64,000 bases of DNA from Eucommia ulmoides. Lineage: Eukaryota > Streptophyta > Magnoliopsida > Garryales > Eucommiaceae. The position numbers and the translations under genes were made by a program. Below are positions 22,847-33,500 of this stretch, piece after piece; the first letter of the stretch is position 1; the number at the start of each line of letters is the position of its first letter. The stretch is from contig CM028328.1 in assembly GCA_016647705.1 (NCBI GenBank), positions 5,357,311-5,421,310 on the forward strand, in the 5' to 3' direction. The notes beneath the pieces were generated by a model. That model worked only from the letters and a program-made list of their open reading frames with translations, searched no databases and was not told where the DNA came from.

Positions 22847-24158
22847 GCTACTTTTACCGCAAGTGTACGGGTCAATTTTTGTTATAGATTAGGAGAGTTA
22901 GGGTTGTCATATCCACAGGGATTGGATTAGACGGTCGTTGAATACCGCGATTATCATAACCTAATTTTATTTAGGCGATAAAAATGTAGTTTTTATAATA
23001 ATAATAATAATATACTAATCTAAATTAACCTAATTAAACTATTATTACTAATATAGACGTTTATGAGAGTAAATTGCCTAGGGATTAATTTCGTTCACCT
23101 AAACGTGTTCATTTCAATCTAGTTTACATTAACGGCGTTCATTCTATCCGGCAATCTCGGTATCAAAATTTCACTCACTACCTCTTCTGGGTGTAAAGTG
23201 AGTGAATATGTGACTTCGTGTCAACGCCGAAGTCTCCCTCGAGCGTCTATATGACACTTGGTCACATGAGTCTCGCCTCAACCTCACGGATTGCACACTT
23301 TCTAACTCCCTCCCGGCTTATTAGATCGTTGCGTTGTGTTTAACCCTAGTCCAAATTCGGGGTTACCTCTCCTGAGTGTCAAACCCCAATTTCTCAATAT
23401 ATCTAAACAAGCATATAAACATGATAGAACGATAAACACAATCGGATAAACATGAATAACCATTAACAAAACATCAATTTTATTTAAACAATATTTTCGT
23501 GGAGTCACTCGCTCCCTTGACTATATATGTTTAGCTACATATGGCCATAGCCCTATATACAATAAAAAACAAGCTAAACATATACAAATACAAACAAGAG
23601 TTTAAGAATAAAAGAGAGAAACAAGAGAGTTTAGTCTTTATCTGAAGATGTGACGGTTCCACGTCCGTGATTTCCACTTCGAGCTTGATTTCTCTTCTTA
23701 AATTTGTGATTTTTCCTTGTTGGTATGCCCTTGGAGCTCTCAAGTGACTCCCAAAACGTTTTAGGGGTGTTGGGGGGGGGGGGGGGGGTGAAGGAAATAC
23801 ATATGGGATCTCAAAATATCAAGAAAATATCCCAAAATATATATTATGTCGGCAGTCTAATCGTCGTGGCGGTGGGTATATTGATTAAGCCACGGCCTAG
23901 GCGATGGACTCGGCGGTGGGATCAGGGATCTTGCTGTTGTTTCACCGCCACGGCGGTGAGCTGATTTTCTGAATTATGCCCTCATGCTTGTTTTTCCACC
24001 GTTCTTGATTCGATTTGATTGTTTATTATCCGTTTTCATGTCTTTTCACCCCACACACCTGATTTACACAAAAATACATAAAAACGTATTAAAACGTAAT
24101 AAAACATACTCAAAAAATAACAATGTTAGATTCAAAAATAGATAGGTAAATCACACCT
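22847..24158. mobile_element. unclassified non-coding insertion (family C, copy 2)
   Basis: This is a diverged copy of the element at 1320-3052 in the same orientation, sharing the ACCGCAAG-GTAC left block, ATCCACAGGGATTGG, GAATACCGCGATTATCATAACC, one CCTCTTCTG block (23180-23325), GCCTAGGCG dyads (23894-23960) and the right end GATAGGTAAATCACACCT. It is about 1.3 kb against 1.7 kb, partly because copy 1 has the middle block twice. It interrupts an LTR remnant. Flanking ATCG/ATCA could be an imperfect 4 bp target duplication. No terminal inverted repeats or ORF. Confidence 0.6.
23772..23788 (+). repeat. poly(G) tract of 17
   Basis: An uninterrupted run of 17 G within family C copy 2. It is unusual in this AT-rich region and able to form G-quadruplex structures. 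The length may be affected by sequencing or assembly error. Confidence 0.8.
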
Positions 24159-24480
24159 ATCACCTATATATACCAGGGGATATGCAAACTCGAGGTACAC
24201 TTTATTACGTGTATGCATTGAGTTCACTTGCTTACTTGACGCATTTATGTACCTTTTCTTTCTGAGTTCTGATTCTCATGCCGGAGGGTCTTCACTGAGA
24301 CAAATCCATATCTGAGCCTTCTGTAGGTACCACTCTCTGAGAAGTAGGATTCTGGACACAGCATGTCAGTCCTCCGAGGACCCATTACAACTCACTTGAA
24401 GAATTTTCAACTGTCGACTACATCTTAGCAGAAGAACATCTGTCACCCGACTAGACCATACTTGATATGTGTACCAATTT

Positions 24481-25410
24481 TATACACCAGCAACAATAAT
24501 TTGAGACAATCACAATATACTTCCAGATGAACAATATTTATTGTGATTAAAGATCCATATTTGGGAAGAAATACATTTAATCAATCAAATGATGTACGTT
24601 TTATAAGACAACATACAATTGACTGTGACTAAAAATCGATATATACCACAAGAAATCAAACAATTTAAAAATAAAAATTCATTTTATACCCATCCTATCT
24701 TATTATAGGGATTTTTAATATTTAGCCCGAATTTCACACTCTCTCTCCTCGATAACCCTTTGAAGTAAAAATGTTATTATTTAGTTCTCTATCAAAACAT
24801 TGTTAGTATTTAATCCTTTGTAAATAATGAATAAACATATTTATCCTTCTATAAATAACCAAAGAAACCCTAAATCAACCAACCCTACCTCAATTCTCCA
24901 TTTTATTGTTCATATTTTTAACCACAGCCGCAATCCTACCATTCTCCATTCTATTGTTTATTTTTCAACCACCATTGCTGATCTTTCTCTTCTCTATCTC
25001 TCTATGCCGCAAGCCCTCTCTATCAACTGTGAACACCATCGTCATCTTCGCATTGCAGATCTAGAAATTGGAAAACCCCAGATTTGGTGAAAGACAGTGG
25101 CGAATGACGAGCACGGCGAGACGACAAGCACGGCGGTGAAACAGTGTGGTGATTGATGAACGACGCGGCGAACGACAAGCACGACGAACGATGACGAACC
25201 ACTTTCCAGATATGAAACCTTGTGAAATTATTTGAACGATGAATGATAAGCTCGAAGATGGAGAACGGCACAACGACGACGATGGAAATCGGAGCTTCGT
25301 CCAGTTGAAGACGTAATAAAAAATCGAAGCTTAGCCACCATTTGTCTTCGTCGGGTTTCGTCATCTGTTTTGGCTTTGTGCTGTGTTTTTCGTTCAAGCA
25401 GCAGACCATT
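24481..25410. other. intergenic, no gene seen
   Basis: AT-rich to about 24960, then a more GC-balanced stretch (25080-25330) with repeated GCGACGA/CACGACGA-type words. Open frames of up to 128 codons on the minus strand are low-complexity and have no recognisable domain, so I do not call them genes. Confidence 0.4.
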
Positions 25411-27100
25411 TGTAAGACCCTGACTTTTCATATACGAATAATTCAAGTCGCGTTTTAAAATATTTTGAAAATGTCGGGGTGGACTACAATATTAATGATG
25501 TGAATTAAAATTTTAAGGGGTTATATTAAAATTTTTATAAACATTAAAATATAGTTTTGGGTTTAATTTTTACCACAACATAATATAAGGGGAGGTTATT
25601 GTAATATTATAAAAATATCTTAATATATATATAGAAAGTTGGGAGTACGTAAATTGATGATGGGTGGAGGTATGGGCACTGTCCGGCCGAGTGGGCTCTC
25701 ACACGTACATATATATATATATACACAAAGAAAAATGGGAAGAAGGGTCCGAAAAGGAAGAAATAGAAAGGAAGACAGAAAATAGAAGAGAGAGAGGATC
25801 GAGGTGGTGGGTTCCGTTCGTTGTGAGCTCTCCGGCATGGGTGTCTCGTCGCTGGCGGAGCGGGTCCAGATAGTGGGTGTGGGGGAGTGATCGGAGCATG
25901 CGGTTCAACGTCGTCAGTGTGGGTGGTGTTGTTCGTCCGGAGTGTGGGGTTTCGGTGTGTGTTCTGATCGTTGGTTTGAGTGTGGTGTCGTTGGTCGGCT
26001 GGCTGTGGCAGGGTATGACGGTATGTGTGTGTTCCGACGACGATGGTGTGTGTGCGTGCGGGTGTTCTGTCTTCTGTTCATCATCATCGGTCAGTTGTGG
26101 GTGGTGGTCGGTTGTTGGCTGGTTGTTTGGTTGGTGGGTGTTGGTTGTGTATGAGCAATTGGTAGTGGTGACTGCCAGATTTAGTGAGAGAGAGCGTCGG
26201 CCGGCTGGGCGTGTGACGGTGTGTAGGTGTGCTCGTTGTGGCTCGTTGACAGTGTGAATGTGTGTATTGTGCGACTGTGTGTGTGTGTGTGTCTGTCTGT
26301 TTGTCTGTACGTGCGACGGAGTGTGTGTGTGTATGTGTGTTGTCGGAAGAGAGAGAAGTGAATGTGGGTTCGTTGGTGAGTGTCCGGTGGCCGGCGATTG
26401 TGTGGATTTGTGTGTGTTGTATATGCTGTGGGAGTGTGGTTGTGAGGTTTGGGTGTGTTGTATTGTGTGGGTGTGATGTCGATGGTGAGAAGAGAGGGAG
26501 AGAGGTGACTGAGATCTCAAACAGAGTAGAAGAGAGGAGGAGCATCCGCTTAGGCGGTGGAAGATCAGTGTCAGAATGAGAGAAAGTTCGCCTAGGCGGT
26601 AGGTCGTCAGTGTGTAACTCAGAACTGTAAAGGAGCTCGGTCGCTTAAGCGGTGGATTTGCGCTCAGACGGTGAAACTGCATTGTGCAATTGAGAATAAG
26701 GGAGAAGCAGTCACTCGTTCACCTAGGCGGTGGGACGTCGCTTAGGCGGTGGGGAGCAGAATCAGAAATAAATGGAATTTTAGGAAAATCCACTATCGGT
26801 TCGGAAACAGGTAACCTTTCTAATTTATTTTGTGAATTCTAAATTTAGTTTTCTAACCTTAGAATAATAAAATGAAAATAATAAATCCTGAGATTTGTTT
26901 ATAAGAACAGAGTTTATAAGTAGTAAACCGTAACGAAACAATACTAGTTGAATAGTTATATTTCGTAATAAAGGATGAGAAATAGGAAATTAAGGAAATT
27001 AGGATTTCATGGCGTGATTAGTTTGTTTTATACAAAAGTATTAATTTAGGCCCTGTCACCGTTAGGTTTGCAGGTACCGGAGTTCGGATAGGGGATAGTC
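25411..27100 (+). repeat. family B LTR copy 1, truncated at its 3' side
   Basis: It begins TGTAAGACCCTGAC, similar to the family A LTR start TGTAAGACCCGG. It has a GT-rich middle (25880-26500), an array of CGCCTAGGCG-type dyads (26547-26748), the conserved TCGGTTCGGAAACAGGTAA block (about 26796) and the AATTTAGGCCCTGTCACC / GGTTTGCAGGTACCGG block (27040-27080). It stops abruptly at GGGGATAGTC, where the family A 5' LTR starts. The same sequence continues past this point in copy 2 (52948 onward), so about 1.1 kb of its 3' part is missing here. Long open frames on the minus strand come from GT/CA repeats and are not genes. Confidence 0.75.
26547..26748. repeat. array of CGCCTAGGCG-type dyads in family B LTR copy 1
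   Basis: Six 10 bp near-palindromes mostly followed by GTGG/GTAG: CGCTTAGGCG (26547), CGCCTAGGCG (26589), CGCTTAAGCG (26642), CGCTCAGACG (26661), CACCTAGGCG (26720) and CGCTTAGGCG (26739), at spacings of about 20 to 60 bp. The array lies just upstream of the conserved TCGGTTCGGAA block. The function is unknown; possibilities are protein-binding sites or RNA hairpins. Confidence 0.7.
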
Positions 27101-27480
27101 TGTAAGACCCGGATTTTTTTTTAAGTTGTATCTTAAATGTTTCAAAAATAATGGGGTAGGTGGCGTAATTTATTATTTGATTTAAAAAGTTTTGGGGTCA
27201 ATTTGTAAATTTAAACAACATTCAATCCAAAATTGGCATTTAATTTTTGAATTAAAATTTTGTTGGGATGGAATTGCAATTTAAGAAAATATTAAATGTA
27301 AAATTGAATCAAAAATGAGATTTTAAGAAAATTGAGGGAGGAAAGAATATTTTGATTAAAAGAATTTTTATAAATATATATATATACATACATATACTTA
27401 CCGTATACGCCGCCGGAGACAAGGGGATCGGGAGTGGGCGACGTGGCGTGAGATGATCAAACCCAGCCATATATATATAT
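27101..27480 (+). repeat. family A (Tekay/Del-like) 5' LTR, left part
   Basis: It starts TGTAAGACCCGGATTTTT and matches the start of the complete LTR at 48693 closely, apart from the orientation of an internal 75 bp segment (27396-27470). It is cut at the Helitron end at 27481; the rest of the LTR resumes at 42209. The two parts total about 2.5 kb, close to the 2624 bp 3' LTR, which has a much longer (TA)n tract. Confidence 0.82.
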
Positions 27481-27486
27481 TATGGC

Positions 27487-27511
27487 ATAACCCGTGCCTG
27501 AAGGCACGGGT
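27487..27511 (-). terminator. Helitron 3' terminal hairpin
   Basis: A perfect 8 bp stem (CCCGTGCC / GGCACGGG) with a 4 nt loop lies next to the Helitron 3' end. In Helitrons such a hairpin acts as the transposition terminator for the rolling-circle mechanism. It is near the element end rather than near a gene, which supports this over a transcription terminator. Confidence 0.75.
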
Positions 27512-28079
27512 GAAAAAAAAAAAAATTAAACAGAAAAATGTTATAATCTCCTCTGTTTGTACAACATTTTATACTTGTTTTCTTAAAAATCAAATAACCC
27601 AATATCTACAATAAAGGCAAAAAATAGTTACCGCCAATCCAAATCTCATTATAATTTATTTAAAAAAAAAAAAACAATCGAGTTCCACAGTTACATAATT
27701 GTATGGCACAACACAACACCAAGTGCAACTGGAATCAATATGAAATCGAAATGGATAAATAACTGCAATCGATATGAAATCAGAAAATTCCATCAAAGAA
27801 TGGATAAGGTAATGGTGAAATTATCAAAATCTGACTGACATTCGATTCCTGTGACGGCCTATATTGGGATCCAAATTCAGTGAATAAGCTAAAGATATCC
27901 AAATAAAGTCAATGATCCACCAAATCGTGGCCAAATCTAGGAAATAAAAATATTACAAAAAATAAATTTGGCCAAATGCAAGAAATAAAAATATTCCTAA
28001 AATTGCTGGTAAAAAGACAATAAAAAACTCATGAACTTATTTTAAGCAACATCTTGGTCCAAATACAAACACCATAAAA

Positions 28080-29230
28080 CATTGACAATAATTAAATACA
28101 CAACACCTTCAATTTGCTTCCGTGAACAAAATCTCAAAGCCATTCTTCATCTGCAAATGGATGAAAGGAGATGTTAGTGCTATCCATTTCAATTCATAAT
28201 TGGAACTCAAAAAATAATCCAAAGAGATGTATACTTGAAGGAGCTGAAACGTAACTCTTAAAGTTAGAACCATGCCCACACCTTCAATTCGCTTCCGTCA
28301 ATAAATTCTCAAAGCTATTCTTCAACTGCAATTGGTCAAAAGGCGTTAACGCTATCCATTTCAATTCATAATTGGAACTCAAAAAATAATCCAAAGAGAT
28401 CTATACTTCAAGGAACTCGAACGTAGCTCTTAAAGTTAGAACCATACTCACACCTTCAATTCGCTTCCGTCGACAAATTCTCAAAATCATTCTTCAACTG
28501 CAATTGGACGAAAGGTGTTAGTGCTATCATCAACTCTTATTTTTGTAATGAACACGACATAAACAAACATGATTAATAAGAAATTTAAAATATAGACATA
28601 ATCCCATTTGTTTATACGACACTCTAATATTTGAAAATTGGACATAATCCCCTTTATTTATTTAACATTCCAAACTATCAACTCATATTTTTAAACAACA
28701 CAACATTAATAAACACAACTAACAATCACGCAAACAATAACTAACACAATGAACTTTAACAATATGACAAATAATGACAATTAATCATATACATTTTAAA
28801 TTTAGTAATGATAAGTCCATCACCCAGGACTATTGGAACTTATAAATTTCTACGTGCTGAACTCAAAGTCATTCTTCCACTACAATTGGACGAAAGGCAT
28901 TAGTGCTATCATCAACTCTTGTTTTTGTAATGAACACGGTATAAACAAACATGATTAATAAGAAATTTAAAATATAGACATAATCCACTTTATTTATACG
29001 ACACTCTAATATTTGAAAATTGGACATAATCCCCTTTATTTATTTGATATTTCAAACTATCAACTCATATTTTCAAACAACACAACATTCAAACAATAAC
29101 TAACACAATGAACTTTAACAACATGACAAATAATGACAATTAATCATATGCATTATAAATTTAGTAATGATAAGTCCACCACCCGCATTATAAATTTAGT
29201 AATGATAAGTCCACCACCCAGGACTACTGG
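28080..29230. repeat. two tandem repeat arrays in the Helitron 3' arm
   Basis: The first array (about 28100-28530) has two and a half units of about 185 bp with the landmark CACCTTCAATTCGCTTCCGT followed by TTCTCAAAGC and AATAATCCAAAGAGAT. The second (about 28500-29230) has two units of about 360 bp with AAACAAACATGATTAATAAG and CACAATGAACTTTAACAA, and ends with a 40 bp duplication (CATTATAAATTTAGTAATGA near 29151 and 29186). Such arrays are common in Helitron flanks. No gene. Confidence 0.7.
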
Positions 29231-30552
29231 AACTTACCTTAATCACCGAAAGTATACTTCTATATCATTGTTTTGCAAGCTGCTAACCGATCTGTTGCAA
29301 CATCAACTTCAGTCACAGAAACTGAACATGCAAGAATGTTGAACATCAGACGAAGCCTAGTACTTAAAGAAATAATGAAGTAAAAATTAATTAGGAAGGA
29401 CACTTTAAACCCTCGTTAATCAACATTGGAGAGAGAAAGGGGATAAAAATAGTGAGATTCAACTCCTCAGTATTGGCTCAGGAAAAAAAAAATTTCACCT
29501 TTATGAATTTTAACGGTACTATAAATGTTTATATGCATGCTAAAAAAAAAAAAAAATTACTTGTAGTGTAAAATGAAACTGAATTCAAAGTAGTTGTCAC
29601 AACTTATAAAAAAAATAGTACTTGAGCATTTCATGGCCTAAAATCGAATTCAAGAGAAGAATCAATTCTTACAGCTAATAAAGAATCATTTTTTGTGCGT
29701 TAATTAGGATCAATACATTGTGGTTGAGGGAGTGAAAGTGTTAAATTTTAGTGTATCGATAGTATCCGATTGCATTTCATTTTTATTATATAAAAAAGAT
29801 TAATTATACTTTGCACCCCTATAGTTAGACCAAATTACACTTTACACATCAAAAAATGGTTTTGTACCTTTTTTTTAAACTATAAAATGAGACACCAATG
29901 AGATGGGAAATGCATACCGAAACCTTCGGGTCATAACGATTCTCCCTTTGCAAGGAAAAAATATATCACCGAATGAGGGGCAATCCAGGATGGTCTAATG
30001 AATTCCTCTGCCCCCCAAGTCAATGCAAATTCATGAAAATTCTTACTTAAAAAAGATGCACAAAATCAATTTCAGATGGTAGCCTAGTGGTGGACCTACC
30101 ACCTTCGCACACAACTCAATCCAAAAAAGATTACTATTTTTTAAAGAATATAAACAATTAATAATACAACAATAATAACAAACAATTTAGACAATAGAAA
30201 GTTGAAATCGATCCTAAATAAACAATACTCCAACACAACACCCAATGCACGTGGAACTTTTTTGGTTCGAGTGCGATTAAGTGATTAATAGATAAGGTGA
30301 CTATGTCTTCGCCGAAGTAATTACATGATTGAGAAAATAAATTAAAATGTGTTAGAAATTATAAATTTAATTGAATACCTGTTGTCTGAATCCACTGATT
30401 TGTAGTCCTCTTGGTTAATTGTACAATGACTCGAGCCAGTAGATCTCAATCCTGTATAGTCAAATTCAAATCAATGTTTGGTCTCATAAATCAAAAAATA
30501 AGGTAAACTATTTGTTTATTGGCATTGGTACCTTTATGATATTTAAGACAAA
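29231..30552. other. Helitron interior 3' of RepHel, no gene seen
   Basis: AT-rich, with A-runs at 29488, 29541 and 29609. A CCGAAACCTTCGG hairpin is near 29918. A TGGTAGCCTAGTGGTGG word at 30077 is reminiscent of a tRNA-like A box but has no convincing B box. No coding domain. Confidence 0.4.
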
Positions 30553-33500
30553 TTATAATAGGACTTCAGGATAAACGATGTTCGTTGTTGACAGAGATCC
30601 CCGATCAGGTAGTAGGACACTCAATCGATCAAATGACGTACATCTCGATAAAGCAACGTAAAGTTGACCATGACTGAACACCGGCATGGTCAAGTCAACT
30701 CCAACATATTTTACAGACTGTCCCTGGGATTTATTGATGGTCATGGCATATGCCAAACGAACCGGGAATTGGCGTCTCGTCATTTTGAACGGAAATTCAG
30801 TAGTCGAAGGTGTCAAAGAAATTCTTGGAATGAACGCAGTATTTCCAGCTTTTTCCCCAGTTAAAATTCTTGCCTCAATTACACGCGAGACACATCTTAC
30901 AACCATCAATCTTGTGCCATTGCAAAGCCCCTCATTCGGTGCGATATTTCGCAGCAACATAATTGGACAACCAACTTTAAGATCTAGCTTAAAAGGGGAC
31001 AATCCAGGGGGGTCTAATGAATTCAAATACTCATTAGGATAACGATTTGTAATTTGAGGATCAGCTCTATCTTCTTCGGACATTTTATCCGCTGCCAAGT
31101 ACGTAATGGTATCGCCAGGAAACATTTCTAAAGCCTTTGAATTTACTACGCTAACATCATCATTTCGTGGAGAAAGAATGGTTCGCTCAGTAAGAAACGT
31201 AGGAGTGACAATACTTGGCGTATTAAGTCCTGGATAAACAGATGATATTAACTCATCGATATTACGACAACAGTATATGTTTGATGGCAACTGTACACTT
31301 TCATGAGGATTCTTTCCAATCTGAAATTTGAAACATAAACAATCATTTAGTTACTTTGAAAAAGTAATTAAGTATTCACAAATTGTAAAACTCGATAGCG
31401 ACAACTGCAGTTTACCTGAAGTAGAAATTCAGAGAATTCCGTATTTCGATTGTTTGTGCTACTTAAGCGCATGTTTAATTCCAGTGTCAAGACGGTAATA
31501 TGCTTCCAAAGGTTGGAACGTCGCAACGTCGAAGTAACAATTTGCTGGTGGACTCCTTTTGGTATAACAGGTAGGATTTGCCTGAAATCTCCCCCAAGTA
31601 CTACAGTTATACCCCCGAATGGTTTCTTGTTATCTCGAATATCTTGCAACGTTCGATCGACAGTTTCAACGCAGTATCTATGTTGCATTGGAACTTCATC
31701 CCAAATAATAAGTTTGGTCTCCCTGAACAACTCAGAATGCAACGACTGCTTACTGAAACCACATACTGAATTATCCAGTATGTCCAATGGGATGCGGAAT
31801 GTTGAATGTGCCGTTCGGCCTCCTTCTAGTAATAGCGATGCTATACCAGACGATGCGACTGTAATAACAATATGACCAAGAGAACGACATTTTGTTGCAA
31901 TTGTATTATAAAGAAATGTTTTTCCAGTACCAGCACCACCATTGAGGAAGAACATAGTTCCTCTGTTAGCAAACACGGAAGAAATTATTGATTCATAAGC
32001 ACTACGCTGTCCATCATTAAGGCGATCGATGCTAGTCTCAACATCCAATCGTTGCGCCTTATGTTGTAATTGTATGTGTTCCCATATTAGCCTATTTCCT
32101 ACAACTGTATTCCAATCCATTACAGGTAGTGGCATTGGCGGAAAATCGATTAAACTTTTGCCACATTCTTGCAATAGTTGATTCAAAAGATACAAACCAT
32201 AATCTTTAATCTGGTCTTCAGTTGGGTCAGAAATTTTGTATGATATATGTAGTTTATGTGGTATATCATCACATAAATACAATGAAAATCGATCCCATAA
32301 TTCATGTGGATTTATCGGTGCACAATATGTTAGAAGTACACAGAACAATGTCCTTAACTGATGACCAGTTCTAATGATGGACGCTTCTTGAAGACATTGT
32401 ATCCACTCACCATCATCTTCTAAGAGTCCCATTGCCACACATGCAGCCTTAAATGTCACATGTTCAAAGTTATTCATGGTACGTAGGCACTTAAATGACT
32501 TTGGTCCTTTGGTAACTGTTAACAGTAGACGTAGATAAAATCGTTTACCCGAATTAGGAGGCACAAAGTACATTCTACCAATAGCAAACCCTTTTTGTCT
32601 TGGTTTCCATCTTTTTTCATTTTTCACCCAAACAAAGTATTGGGGAAACTCCTGATAAGTATGTGCACGCACTTCTTCATGTGCTGCGCAATAGAAAAAA
32701 TAACCCGTAAGAGTTGATACTTGTGATTGTGCCCTGGAAACAATAGTTTCCATACTTTCATTAGGATTAAAAAGAACTCGATGCATTCCAGGCAAATGGA
32801 TTTCCAATCGTACAACATTTGGACTCTCGTCATGCAAAGGGAAACTAAAAAGTCTCCAAGTCGCTTCCGATGGCCCTATGTATCTTGCATCAAGATATTG
32901 CTTGATTTCATCTATTTCTCCCAAAGTCAATGTTGTTCGATCCCCACCTTTGTAGATATACTTGTGAATATATTTAACACATTGAATTTCAGCGCAAACC
33001 TCAACATTAATATGACAATCTAATATTCTTGAAAGGTGCGGATTGTAAGGAACAACATCCCTATTATCAACTTGGTGTCCCCTAACAATATAAACTTTAC
33101 CATTATTACGATGACGGTAAATGGGATAACCATCTTGATCTATTGTTGTTTCATTTGCCCAAACCCTTGGATACCTCTTCGTACATTTGCCATTTTCCAT
33201 GCAAATAGATTTTGGATTTCGAAAGCCACATGGCCCATGAACCATAAATTTTTTTACAGTCTGAAAAAGCTCTGGTTCTTCTACTTGATCTGGAAATTCT
33301 GCACATACTATTCGATCCACTTGATCACATGTTCGAATTTTATGTGGCCCGTCAAGAAAAATAAGCAAGTGCATGTGTGGCAATCCTCTTTTTTGATACT
33401 CAATTGTGAAAACATGGGCAACCTTTTTCCCAAAAACTTGTGTTTTTTCAATATCTTTCATCAAAGCATTCCTCTTTTGTTGGAAAACACGGGCAATTAA

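Larger units (their letters stand above)
22350..24480 (+). repeat. LTR remnant (gypsy-type), split by family C copy 2
   Basis: The left part (about 22350-22846) is GC-richer than its surroundings and looks like the U3 of a plant gypsy LTR. The right part resumes at 24159 with a TATA-like ACCTATATATACC, then the GAGTTCACTTGCTTACTTGACG and GCCGGAGGGTCTTC blocks typical of the R/U5 of such LTRs. The insertion therefore lies just upstream of the TATA box. TG/CA ends were not fixed with certainty, and no PBS or coding region adjoins, so it may be a solo LTR or a fragment. Confidence 0.55.

Noticed and set aside
24827..25446. Several overlapping open frames of 70-128 codons on both strands
   Set aside because: Low-complexity GACGA-rich DNA; no domain, no consistent gene model.
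25699..26682. 327-codon open frame on the minus strand, rich in Thr, His, Pro and Ser
   Set aside because: It is the complement of a GT-rich low-complexity part of the family B LTR; overlapping open frames occur on both strands and the composition is repeat-driven.
30060..30130. tRNA or SINE-like A-box word TGGTAGCCTAGTGGTGG
   Set aside because: No convincing B box, no cloverleaf and no poly(A)/target duplication, so neither a tRNA nor a SINE can be supported.
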